Shown here: piece by piece, positions 41,669 through 49,641 of the stretch
Numbering within the stretch: position 1 is the first letter of the stretch
Layout: every line of letters begins with the position of its first letter
Origin: Geodermatophilus sabuli
Lineage (GTDB): Bacteria; Actinomycetota; Actinomycetes; Mycobacteriales; Geodermatophilaceae
NCBI RefSeq assembly: GCF_010686765.1
Contig: NZ_JAAGWF010000003.1
Coordinates: 153,297 to 217,296, forward strand
Direction of reading: 5' to 3'
Length of the DNA stretch: 64,000 nt
The notes under the pieces: model-generated
The model's database searches: none
The model's input: the letters and a program-made list of their open reading frames with translations, nothing else
What the model was told of the DNA's origin: nothing
Position numbers and translations under genes: made by a program

Positions 41669-42838
41669 GTGTTCGAGTACTTCCCCGGCAACTACGTCTG
41701 GAACCTCGGCGTCGTCGCCGCACTCAACTCCGGCGGGCTGATCGACGAGGTCGACCGCGCCTGCCGGCCGATCAGGGAGGCCGCTCAGCAGGGCGAGGAC
41801 GCCGGCACCCAGGACTTCCTGCGCGCCTGGAGAGCGCTCACCGACCAGCTCGTCGGCCAGGCCGAGGAGGCCGAGAACGCGGGGCACACGCGCACCGCCG
41901 GGGAGCTGTACTTCCGGGCCAGCAACTACCTCTGCCAGGCCGAGCGGATGCTGTCCAAGTCCGACCCCGACAGAGTGCCCACCTACAAGCGGGTGCTGGA
42001 GCTGGCGCAGAGGTCGTTCGAACTCCGGGACCCCCGGATCAGCCGGGTCGAGATCCCGTATGAGGGGACCACGCTGCCGGCCTACTTCAGCCAGGCGCCC
42101 GCCGCCGACGACGGCCCGGTGCCGGTCATCGTCCTCGTCAACGGGCTGGACTCGGCGAAAGAGCACATGTACGGCTCGGGTCACTGGGCGGAGCTCGCCG
42201 CCCGGGGCATCTCCTGCCTGATGCTCGACCAGCCCGGCACCGGCGAGGCCCTGCGGCTGCAGGGGCTGACCGCGCGCATCGACACCGAGGCCTGGGCCAG
42301 CGCAGCGGTCGACTGGCTGGAGACGCGCGAGGACGTCGACACCTCCCGGATCGGCATCGTCGGCTGGTCGCTGGGCGGCTACTACGCCCCCCGCGCGGCC
42401 GCCTTCGAGAAGCGCCTCGCACTGTGCGTCGCCTGGGGGGCCAACCACAACTGGGGCGCCGTCCAGCGCCGCCGCCTCGAGCGCGAGGGCGAGCGGCCGA
42501 TCCCTCACTACTGGGAGCACGTCCTGTGGGTGTGGGGTCACGACGACCTGGACCGCTTCATCGAGTTCGCCGACGACGTCCACCTCGACGGGGTCGTGGA
42601 GCACATCACCGTGCCCTTCCTCATCGCGCACGGCGCCAACGACCGGCAGATCCCGCTGGAGTACGCGCACCGCTCCCACGAGCAGGCGGTCAACAGCCCC
42701 AAGCGCGAGCTGCGGGTCTTCACCCCCGACGAGGGCGCGACCGAGCACATCGGCCTGGACCACCTGCCCTACGTCAGCACGTTCGTCGCCGACTGGGTCG
42801 CCGACACCTTCGCCGAGCTCGACTCCACTCGGGGCTGA
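41669..42838 (+). CDS. Alpha/beta hydrolase of the DHPON hydrolase / FrsA-like family (C-C bond hydrolase)
   Basis: A 389-residue paralogue of the hydrolase at 20,659, sharing MFEYFPGNYVWNLxVVAxL and GGYYAPRAAAFE. The triad is at the same positions: Ser234 (GWSLGGYY), Asp325 (HGANDRQIP), His360 (GATEHIG). Family members such as 2,6-dihydroxypseudooxynicotine hydrolase cleave an aryl-acyl carbon-carbon bond. GAGAGGA precedes the GTG. It follows the dioxygenase and FAH genes, so it may act on the ring-opened acid or on the acyl side chain. Confidence 0.85.
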   Translation: MFEYFPGNYVWNLGVVAALNSGGLIDEVDRACRPIREAAQQGEDAGTQDFLRAWRALTDQLVGQAEEAENAGHTRTAGELYFRASNYLCQAERMLSKSDPDRVPTYKRVLELAQRSFELRDPRISRVEIPYEGTTLPAYFSQAPAADDGPVPVIVLVNGLDSAKEHMYGSGHWAELAARGISCLMLDQPGTGEALRLQGLTARIDTEAWASAAVDWLETREDVDTSRIGIVGWSLGGYYAPRAAAFEKRLALCVAWGANHNWGAVQRRRLEREGERPIPHYWEHVLWVWGHDDLDRFIEFADDVHLDGVVEHITVPFLIAHGANDRQIPLEYAHRSHEQAVNSPKRELRVFTPDEGATEHIGLDHLPYVSTFVADWVADTFAELDSTRG

Positions 42839-42856
42839 CAGGAGAGGACTGCCACC

Positions 42857-43258
42857 ATGCCCATGCTCTTCGTGAACCTGCCGGTCCGGGACCTCACGGT
42901 CGCCCGAGACTTCTACGGCGCCCTCGGGTACCGCTTCCACGACCACTTCTCCGACGAGGGCACGGCCGCCGTGGTGGTGGCCGACGACATCGCGGTCATG
43001 CTGCACACCCGGGACCGGTTCGCCGACCTCGTGGCGGGCAAGGTCGGCGACCCCTCGCGGGAGACGACGGCGGTGCACAGCCTGTCCGTGGAGTCCCGGG
43101 CCGAGGTCGACGACCTGGTGCAGCGTGCGCTGGACGCCGGCGGCAAGCCCTGGCTGCCGTCCCGCGAAGGCAACGGGGGGTACCGCGGCAGCTTCACCGA
43201 CCCTGACGGAAACGTCTGGGAGGCCATCTGGCTGGGGCAGCAGCACGTCATCAACTGA
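42857..43258 (+). CDS. VOC-family protein (glyoxalase-like)
   Basis: A 133-residue VOC protein: MPMLFVNLPVRDLTVARDFY, then FTDPDGNVWEAIWLGQQHV with the C-terminal Glu. The usual N-terminal metal His is replaced (FVNLPV), as in the YaeR/PhnB-like subgroup, so metal binding is uncertain. AGGAGAGGA precedes the ATG, 18 bp after the hydrolase. It is the last intact gene of the plus-strand cluster. Role unknown. Confidence 0.82.
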   Translation: MPMLFVNLPVRDLTVARDFYGALGYRFHDHFSDEGTAAVVVADDIAVMLHTRDRFADLVAGKVGDPSRETTAVHSLSVESRAEVDDLVQRALDAGGKPWLPSREGNGGYRGSFTDPDGNVWEAIWLGQQHVIN

Positions 43259-43358
43259 CGGGTCATCCCGCCCGACCGAGGACCCGCCGGTCCCGGCGGC
43301 GGTCGCCGCCCACAACCCCCCTGTGGGGACGTCCCGACCCAAGCCGTAGGAGGAGCAC

Positions 43359-43497
43359 ATGCCCGGCCCTGAGGTGGTCAGGACCCGTGTCGGGATTGTG
43401 GGAGGAGGCCCGCCGGGCTGCTGCTCTCCCACCTGCTCGCCGCGGCCGGGATCGACAACGTGGTGGTGGTAGAAGAACGGCCTCGTCATCGGCGTGG
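43359..43497 (+). pseudogene. pobA: 5' remnant of 4-hydroxybenzoate 3-monooxygenase
   Basis: After AGGAGG the ATG at 43,359 opens RTRVGIVGGGPP, then a one-base loss shifts the frame and the protein continues GLLLSHLLAAAGIDNVVVVE. Together this is the FAD-binding N-terminus of PobA-type hydroxylases (VGIVGGGPAGLLLSHLL). About 350 codons are missing: the sequence breaks at about 43,495, exactly where a decayed tRNA 3' end starts. The intact gene would have been the next gene of the cluster, making protocatechuate from 4-hydroxybenzoate. Confidence 0.7.
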
Positions 43498-43546
43498 AGG
43501 TGAGGGGACTCGTACCTCTGACCCCCACGCTGCCAGGGCGGCCGGT
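43491..43546 (-). other. Decayed tRNA 3' end (tRNA-Ala-like), possible old attachment site
   Basis: On the minus strand CCTGGCAGCGTGGGGGTCAG continues into AGGTACGAGTCCCCTCACCT and CCAC. It looks like the anticodon arm (GGC), T-arm and acceptor 3' strand of a tRNA-Ala. The T-loop has TAC instead of TTC, one T-stem pair is broken, and the 5' half is absent. It abuts the pobA break. Nearby GTCGTCAG occurs twice (about 43,592 and 43,637). This looks like the scar of another integration at a tRNA gene. Confidence 0.45.
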
Positions 43547-44020
43547 AGGGGTCCGCGGTCGTCCGCCGCCGTCAGCTTCCGCAGGTCAAGGGCGAATGCC
43601 GTCGTCAGCGAACAGCTGCGGACAACTGCGAACGTCGTCAGTTGGCCACCATCGTGGCACCACCGCGGAGCCGTATGATGGTCCGGGCAGCGCAGCCCGT
43701 TCCCCCCGGTCATTTGCGAACGACGGGACCGGCGTGGATCTTCTTTATGAAACCGGGCTCGGGCGGGGCCGCCGATGCCAATGGCGACGCCGCCGAGCTT
43801 GAGCACTTCTCGTCGTGACCGCCGGCGACAAGCGTCGCGACCAACGGGGCGTCCGCGCTCGCGCGCGACGCGCGGATCAATGGCTCGATTGCCGCGCCGA
43901 CCTTCGCCGCGCGCCAGTGGTTGGGCGCATCGTCAGCTGGGCATTCGGGCTGGCTCGGCTGTCGGGGTGGCCGGTCGGCTCGTTGGCCCGTAGCCGGGTA
44001 GGTGAGCGGCTGTCGTCGCT
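43547..44020. other. No recognisable gene
   Basis: About 470 bp without a gene I can identify. A 104-codon minus-strand frame (43,710-44,024) contains GFIKKIHAGPVVRK but no recognisable domain or ribosome site. The stretch lies between the tRNA scar and the thioesterase and may be debris of rearrangement. Confidence 0.4.
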
Positions 44021-44425
44021 TCACTCCTCCGGCAGTGGGAAGACCAGGCAGGTGCTGGACGCGGTAGCGATCAACCTGCCGTCCTCGTCACGTGCCTCGC
44101 CGCCGGCGAAGGCGGCGCGACGGCCCGGTTTGGTGACCCGCCCGGTTGCGGTCAGCTCCCCCTCTCCCTGCCGGACGGGGCGCAGACAGCTGACCTTGAT
44201 CTCGAGGCTGGTGAAGCCAACGCCCGCAGGCAATGTGCTGTGGACTGCGCAGCCGGCGACGGAGTCCAGCAGTGTGCAGACGAGTCCCCCGTGGACCACG
44301 CCGATGGGGTTGTACGCCGACTCGTCCGGCCGGCAGCGGTACTTAACCATCCCCTCGCCCACGGAGACAGCGGTCATAGCCATGAACCCGCCGATCGGAG
44401 CTGGCGGCAGCCGGCCGTCGATCAT
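44021..44425 (-). CDS. PaaI-type hotdog thioesterase, 5' end interrupted by a stop codon
   Basis: A 134-codon hotdog thioesterase: YNPIGVVHGGLVCTLLDSVA carries the active-site HGG motif, followed by FTSLEIKVSCLRPVRQGEGE and TCLVFPL. Upstream, the same frame reads AMPILSGRE, then TAG, then YLQAMIDGRLPPAPI. That is the natural N-terminus of the family with an in-frame stop in it. Translation could restart at the ATG at 44,425, losing about 15-20 residues, but no good ribosome site precedes it. It may be a functional short form or a recent pseudogene. Such enzymes hydrolyse aryl- or acyl-CoA thioesters. Confidence 0.65.
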   Translation of the reverse strand: MIDGRLPPAPIGGFMAMTAVSVGEGMVKYRCRPDESAYNPIGVVHGGLVCTLLDSVAGCAVHSTLPAGVGFTSLEIKVSCLRPVRQGEGELTATGRVTKPGRRAAFAGGEARDEDGRLIATASSTCLVFPLPEE

Positions 44426-44556
44426 CGCCTGCAGGTACTACTCGCGCCCGCTGAGAATGGGCATCGCGCGAGCGCCGATCATGGGATCCCACCATGAGAC
44501 GGTCTTCGATCGCGGTCGTCCTCAGCCTTCGGAGGGGGGTGACTCTGCGTGGGAGC

Positions 44557-46017
44557 TCATGCCGCCTCCCGCGGTCGATCGTGCTGGAACGCCGCGGCGA
44601 CTGGAGTCGACTGGACGGGCCGGGCCAACACCGCGAGGCACACCGCCCCTGCGGCGACGAAGAGCGTGATGATCACGAGGATGCCGTACCGGAATGGGGT
44701 CAGCGGATCTGCGGCCGGGGCACCGAGGGCCGCCACCAGCCCCGCCACGCCGAGCACCGTGCCGACCTGGCGGGCCATGTTCAGCACGCCGCTGCCGGTG
44801 CCCAGGCGCGCCGCGGGCATCCCCACGCTGCCCGCCCCCAGGAGCGACGGGATCGCCAGCCCGACCGCGGCGCCGCCGAGCAGTTGAACCGGCAGTAGAT
44901 GAGTGAGATAGGCAGGCTCAGCCTGGAGCAGCGTCAGCCACAGGAGCTGCGCCACGGCGCCGACCCCGCAGCCCAGGGCGGCGACGCGCCCGACCCCACC
45001 CAGGAGCGGAATCAATCGGGGCGCGACCAGCCTCGCGAACGGCAGCACCATCAGCGGCCCCGGGGCGATGGCCAGCCCCGCCTGCAACGGCGAGTACTGC
45101 CAGACACCGGTGAGGAACTCCACCGTGTGGAGGAGGAAGGCGCCGAAGCCCGCGTAGTAAAGCACCGACGCCGCCCCGGCGCCCGCGAAAGCCCGGGACC
45201 GGAACAGGCCGGGCTCGAGCACCGGCGCCGGGTGACGCGACGAGCGGAGGACCAGCACCCCCGTGCAGAGCGCTGCTGCGAGCAGCAGGCCCCCGAAGCC
45301 TGCCGACGCCCAGCCCCAGTCCGGCGCCATGACCAGGGCGCCGGCGACCGACCCGACAGCGAGCGCCAGGAACAGTGCGCCCAGCAAATCGGGGCGAACC
45401 CGGCGCGCATCGTCCCGACTCTCGGGTACCAGGCGCAGTGCGAGCAGGATCGCTACGACGCCCACCGGCAGGTTCACCCAGAACACCCAGCGCCAGCCGA
45501 TCTCGACCAGTCCGCCACCGATGACAGGACCCAGGGCAGCACCCAGCGCGCCGAGTGCGGACCACGATCCCAGCGCCCGGGCACGCTGCTCCACGGGGAC
45601 GACGGCCAGCAACAAGGACAACGACGCCGGCACCATCACGCCCGCGCCGATCGCCTGCACCATGCGCGCCGCCACCAGCCAGCCCACCCCCGGGGCCAGC
45701 CCGCAGAGGAGCGATCCGGCCGTGAACACGGCAAGGCCCGCGACGAGCGCGCGGCGGCGACCTACTTGGTCCGCCCACCGTCCGGCCGGGATCAGCACAG
45801 CCGCGAAGACGATCGTGTAGGCGTTGAGGATCCACGACAGCTCCCCCAGCCCCACCCCCGCGTAGTCCTCCGCGATCGACGGGAACGCCAGGTTGACGAT
45901 GAACAGGTCGAGGCTGGACATGAACACCGCGATCGACAGCACCGCCACGATCGGCGCGGTGCCTCTGGTCGGCCGGGGCCGGCCCCTTGGTCCAGACGAG
46001 CGCGTGCCTAGTCCCAT
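44557..46017 (-). CDS. MFS drug exporter, DHA2 (EmrB/QacA) family
   Basis: A 486-residue major facilitator with about 14 hydrophobic helices. MSSLDLFIVNLAFPSIAEDY holds the DHA2 motif D1-like start, GRWADQVGRRRALVAGLAVF is motif A, and GALGAALGPVIGGGLVE is motif C, which marks drug/H+ antiporters. It probably pumps a toxic aromatic or antibiotic out of the cell. It is divergent from an HxlR regulator 96 bp away, with a 20-bp inverted repeat between, a normal regulator-pump pair. Confidence 0.88.
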   Translation of the reverse strand: MGLGTRSSGPRGRPRPTRGTAPIVAVLSIAVFMSSLDLFIVNLAFPSIAEDYAGVGLGELSWILNAYTIVFAAVLIPAGRWADQVGRRRALVAGLAVFTAGSLLCGLAPGVGWLVAARMVQAIGAGVMVPASLSLLLAVVPVEQRARALGSWSALGALGAALGPVIGGGLVEIGWRWVFWVNLPVGVVAILLALRLVPESRDDARRVRPDLLGALFLALAVGSVAGALVMAPDWGWASAGFGGLLLAAALCTGVLVLRSSRHPAPVLEPGLFRSRAFAGAGAASVLYYAGFGAFLLHTVEFLTGVWQYSPLQAGLAIAPGPLMVLPFARLVAPRLIPLLGGVGRVAALGCGVGAVAQLLWLTLLQAEPAYLTHLLPVQLLGGAAVGLAIPSLLGAGSVGMPAARLGTGSGVLNMARQVGTVLGVAGLVAALGAPAADPLTPFRYGILVIITLFVAAGAVCLAVLARPVQSTPVAAAFQHDRPREAA

Positions 46018-46064
46018 TGACCGGCCCCCGGGGTGAGTTGGAATTCTGGATGCACCGTAGCCGG

Positions 46065-46084
46065 TCTGGATGGGTCCGTCCAGA
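46065..46084. promoter_or_regulatory. Candidate HxlR operator
   Basis: TCTGGATGGGTCCGTCCAGA is a 20-bp inverted repeat (9-bp arms, one mismatch) centred between the divergent MFS (start 46,017) and hxlR-like (start 46,114) genes. A second TCTGGA lies at 46,045-46,050. It is positioned to control both promoters. Confidence 0.5.
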
Positions 46085-46113
46085 TTTCGGACTGACAGCG
46101 GTACGCTGGCGTC

Positions 46114-46557
46114 ATGGCCGCACCGACGGAACCCCGTGTCTGCTCCATGGCCCGCACCCTCGAGGTGGTCGGCGAGAAGTGGGCGCTACTGGCGGTCCGC
46201 GAGGTCTTCCTGGGCAACCGCCGCTTCGACGAGATGGTTCGACGCACCGGCGCACCGCGGGACACCCTGACTGCCCGTCTGCGCACCCTGGTTGACTCCG
46301 GCGTCCTGCAGCGTCGCCAGTACAGCGACCACCCCCAGCGCTTCGAATACCACCTCACTGCCGCCGGCCGTGAGCTCTACCCGGTCGTCCTGACCTTGCT
46401 GAGGTGGGGTGACGAGCACCTCGCCGGTCCCGACGGGCCGCCACTGATCCTCGAGCACGACTGCGGGCACCGCCTGATTCCCGAGGTCTCATGCCGGGCC
46501 TGCGGAGAGGTTGTCGATGCTGCGGACGTCACGAAGCGGTTCGCCGCGAGCTCGTGA
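46114..46557 (+). CDS. HxlR-family transcriptional regulator
   Basis: A 147-residue winged-helix protein of the HxlR family. RVCSMARTLEVVGEKWALLA holds the conserved N-terminal Cys used for redox or electrophile sensing in HypR and QorR; FDEMVRRTGAPRDTLTARLR is the recognition helix and YHLTAAGRELYPVVLTLLRW the wing and dimer helix. A C-terminal Cys pair (CGHRLIPEVSCRACGE) may bind zinc. It probably represses the divergent exporter and itself and responds to quinone-like stress. Confidence 0.88.
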   Translation: MAAPTEPRVCSMARTLEVVGEKWALLAVREVFLGNRRFDEMVRRTGAPRDTLTARLRTLVDSGVLQRRQYSDHPQRFEYHLTAAGRELYPVVLTLLRWGDEHLAGPDGPPLILEHDCGHRLIPEVSCRACGEVVDAADVTKRFAASS

Positions 46558-46713
46558 CCTCCGGAAGCGCGACGTCTCCGACTCCCCCGGCACGGTCCAC
46601 GGCGGTAGCAGGGTCGCTGAACGGGCCACCACGCGGTTCGGCGGGCTCATGACATGAGAACTCCGCGATCGACACGCCTCACCACACCGCTACGGAAGCA
46701 GGGGCAGGCTCGC

Positions 46714-47706
46714 ATGAAGGCGTTCATCGTCGATTCCTACGGCACGGACGGACTCCGGGCCGCGGACGTTCCCCAGCCCACCGTGGGCCACCGTGATGTT
46801 CTGGTTCAAGTCCGCGCGGCCGGCATCAGCCCCCTGGACAAGATGGTCCGCAACGGGGAGTTCAAGCGACTGCTGAAGTACCGGCCACCGTTCATCCTGG
46901 GTCACGACGTCGCCGGTGTCGTGACCGAGGTCGGCACAGATGTGCGTGCCTTCACGGTCGGCGACGAGGTGTATGCAAGGCCCCGCGACCTTCGCATCGG
47001 GACCTTCGCCGAATTCATCGCGATCGACGCGGACGACGTCGCACTCAAGCCGCGGTCCCTGTCGTTCGACGAGGCCGGCGCCGTACCCCTCGTCGCTCTG
47101 GCGGCGTGGCAGACGCTCCTCGACCTCGCCCACGTCGAGCCCGGCCAGAAGGTGCTCGTCCACGCCGGAGCCGGCGGCCTCGGCTCGACGGTCATCCAGG
47201 TCGCCAAGCATCTGGGCGCCCACGTGGCCACCACAGCACGCACCGGCGACCTCGAGAGAGTGCGCGCTCTGGGCGCCGACGAGGTCATCGACTTCACCGA
47301 ACGGGACTTCGCCGAGGTGCTCTCCGGATACGACGTCGTCCTGGACTCACTCGGCGGCACCAATCTGGAGAAGTCCCTGACGGTCCTCCGGCGGGGCGGC
47401 CTCGCCATCAGCGTCGCCGGCCCACCCGACCCCTCCTTCGCCGCCCAGCTCGGACAGCCGATCCTGGCCCCGGTGATGGCGCTGCTCAGCCGTAAGGTGC
47501 GCAAGCGAGCAAAGCAACTGGGCGTGCGGTACGTGTTCTTCTTCATGAGAGCGAACGGCGCGCAGCTCGAGGAACTGGCCGCGCTCTACGACAGTGGCAC
47601 GCTGCGGCCGGTGCTCGACCGCACCTTCCCCTTCGAGGAGACCCTCGAGGCCATGGCGTACGTCGAGCAGGGCCGGGCCAACGGCAAGATCGTCGTCACA
47701 CGCTGA
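46714..47706 (+). CDS. Zinc-less medium-chain dehydrogenase, quinone oxidoreductase type
   Basis: A 330-residue MDR-family NADPH-dependent reductase. MKAFIVDSYGTDGLRAADVP and ILGHDVAGVVTEVGTDVRAF form the GroES-like domain without catalytic-zinc ligands. VLVHAGAGGLGSTVIQVAKH is the nucleotide-binding loop. GGGGCAGG precedes the ATG at 46,714; an earlier in-frame ATG at 46,654 gives a non-homologous leader. Quinone reductases of this kind often follow HxlR genes, so it is probably part of the same quinone-stress response. Confidence 0.88.
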   Translation: MKAFIVDSYGTDGLRAADVPQPTVGHRDVLVQVRAAGISPLDKMVRNGEFKRLLKYRPPFILGHDVAGVVTEVGTDVRAFTVGDEVYARPRDLRIGTFAEFIAIDADDVALKPRSLSFDEAGAVPLVALAAWQTLLDLAHVEPGQKVLVHAGAGGLGSTVIQVAKHLGAHVATTARTGDLERVRALGADEVIDFTERDFAEVLSGYDVVLDSLGGTNLEKSLTVLRRGGLAISVAGPPDPSFAAQLGQPILAPVMALLSRKVRKRAKQLGVRYVFFFMRANGAQLEELAALYDSGTLRPVLDRTFPFEETLEAMAYVEQGRANGKIVVTR

Positions 47707-47860
47707 GCGAGGGCGTCCCGCTCCGCAGCGCCCGCACAGTCCGGCGGGCGACCTCGACGCCGCTCGAGCCGGCGCGCCCACCGGCGAGGCCGGGACCGCC
47801 GCCGATCACCCCTGGACGCGCACAGCATTCCGCAAGCCCCGCCCCACACAGGAAGAGCCC

Positions 47861-48574
47861 ATGCCCTCACTCAACGGAGCGGTCGTCCTCGTCACCGGAG
47901 CCAACGGCGGCATCGGAACCCATTTCGTCCAGGAAGCCCTGGAGCACGGTGCCGCGAAGGTCTACGCCAGCGCCCGCAGCCCTCGCACCTGGGACGACGA
48001 TCGCATCGTGCCGCTGCCCCTCGACGTCACGAGCCCCGCGTCCATCCAGGCCGCCGCCGACACCGCCCCGGACGTGAGCGTCCTGATCAACAACGCGGGC
48101 GTCTCCACGTCCAGCCCCCGGATCCTCACTCACACCGACGAGGAGATCCGCACCAACGTCGAGACCAACTTCCTCGGTCCACTGTTCCTGGCCCGCGCCT
48201 TCGCCCCGATCCTGACGAGCAAGGACGAGTCGACCCTCGTCCAGGTGCACTCGCTGCTGAGCTGGTACGCCGTCGCAGGGGTCTACAGCGCCACCAAGGC
48301 AGCGCTGTGGTCGGCGACCAACTCGCTGCGCCTGGAACTCGCCCCGCACGGCGTGCACGTGGTGGGCGTCCACGTCGGCTACGTCGACACTGCCATGGCG
48401 GCCCACGCGCCCCAGCCGAAGACGCAGCCTGCGGACCTCGTGCGCACCGTCTTCGACGCAGTCGAAGCCGGACGGTACGAGGTCCTCGCCGACGAAGGCT
48501 CCGTTCGGGCCAAGGCCGGACTCAGTCTCCCGGTCGAGAAGGTCTACCCGCAGTTGAGGGCCACGACCGCCTGA
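47861..48574 (+). CDS. Short-chain dehydrogenase/reductase
   Basis: A 237-residue classical SDR: VVLVTGANGGIGTHFVQEAL (cofactor site), DVSVLINNAGVSTSSPRILT, VQVHSLLSWYAVAGVYSATK with Ser and the YxxxK pair, then VGVHVGYVDTAMAAHAPQPK. AGGAAGAGCCC precedes the ATG at 47,861, which fixes the start within a longer open frame. It follows the quinone reductase at 154 bp and may be cotranscribed. Substrate unknown. Confidence 0.88.
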   Translation: MPSLNGAVVLVTGANGGIGTHFVQEALEHGAAKVYASARSPRTWDDDRIVPLPLDVTSPASIQAAADTAPDVSVLINNAGVSTSSPRILTHTDEEIRTNVETNFLGPLFLARAFAPILTSKDESTLVQVHSLLSWYAVAGVYSATKAALWSATNSLRLELAPHGVHVVGVHVGYVDTAMAAHAPQPKTQPADLVRTVFDAVEAGRYEVLADEGSVRAKAGLSLPVEKVYPQLRATTA

Positions 48575-48950
48575 CCCGACTCCGGGGTGCCGGGGCGGTC
48601 CCGCCGCGAGCAGGTCAGCGCCACGCCGGATCGTTGGACAGCGATCGCGGCGCAACCGGGACCAGAGTCACGGGCGATCGCGGAGCCCGGGACGGCCCCC
48701 GATCCGGCGGAGCGCCTAGCCGAACTGTCGACCACCGGACCGCGACCCTCGGTGCGCCGGCACGCTGCGCCGACCAGCACCCCGAACCAAAGACACTCTC
48801 CACGGCCCCGATTGGATCCCCATGCGGCTCGGGCCTCGCCTGTTCGAACACCGGAGAACCGTCAAGATCAACTGCCACACACCTCTTGCACCTCAGGTCC
48901 CGGAACTCGTGGTGACGAGTCACTGAAGGCTTATCTGCAGGGTCATTGGC
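48575..48950. other. No recognisable gene
   Basis: A 376-bp gap between the cargo and the integration module. I see no gene, RNA or clear repeat. It probably carries the promoter of the following small zinc-site protein gene. Confidence 0.4.
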
Positions 48951-49457
48951 ATGGGAAACAGCGGGAGCCCCGGATACCGAGCACGGCAGCGTGAACGTGA
49001 GAGGCAACGGCGGGAGCAGGAGTCCCGGCGGCATCAGCGGGCGGAGCAAACGCAGACCACCAAGGCCGCGAAAGCGCCCGACGCTGGGGCGGCCGGTCGC
49101 GAGCGACGAGCCGCGGCGCGGACCTGTGGGTGGTGCGGTGGACCGATCAGCCCGAACAGCCGTGGACCGATCCCCAAGTGGTGTTCGGCCACCTGCCGAC
49201 ACCGGGCTTGGGAGCAGACACGGGCCACGAAGTCGAACCGACCACCGGTCCAGGTTGTCGAGAGACTGGTCAAGGTCCACGTCCCCTTGGCCCCGACGCG
49301 GCGGGACTGGCCACAGCTTCTCGAGGAGCTCGTCGGCCAAGTCAGCGACGGTCGCGTCTACGACCGCGACCTGCCCGCGCTCGCGCGGCAACTGGAGAAG
49401 GTGCTGCAGGCCTACCGGCGACGCGCACGCCTGACCGGCGCACCCGACGTGCGCTGA
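48951..49457 (+). CDS. Island-borne hypothetical protein with a four-Cys zinc site
   Basis: A 168-residue basic protein. The N-terminal 50 residues are Arg/Gln/Glu-rich and likely helical (RARQRERERQRREQESRRHQ). Then CGWCGG and KWCSATCRHRAWEQ give four Cys (59, 62, 78, 82) that should bind one zinc. The C-terminal half is a helical domain (LEELVGQVSDGRVYDRDLPA). Similar proteins occur next to integrases of actinobacterial integrative elements; a DNA-binding role is likely but unproven. Confidence 0.75.
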   Translation: MGNSGSPGYRARQRERERQRREQESRRHQRAEQTQTTKAAKAPDAGAAGRERRAAARTCGWCGGPISPNSRGPIPKWCSATCRHRAWEQTRATKSNRPPVQVVERLVKVHVPLAPTRRDWPQLLEELVGQVSDGRVYDRDLPALARQLEKVLQAYRRRARLTGAPDVR

Positions 49458-49641
49458 CCTGGGTCTCCAGAAGTTCTGCAGTAGACCGGGGCGAATCTCC
49501 AGTCGTCGGCCGGCTGCCTGGAGCCAGCGCTGTCGACCTGGCCGGCAGAACTGGAGAAGGCCCGGGGACTTCTCCCCCATCGTCGGATGCGGGAGCACGC
49601 AGCCACCGGGCCGGCAGGCCACCGGAATGGCGGCCTGACGC

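Noticed and set aside
43710..44024. A 104-codon minus-strand frame next to the thioesterase
   Set aside because: No domain, no ribosome site, mixed codon character. Treated as non-coding debris.
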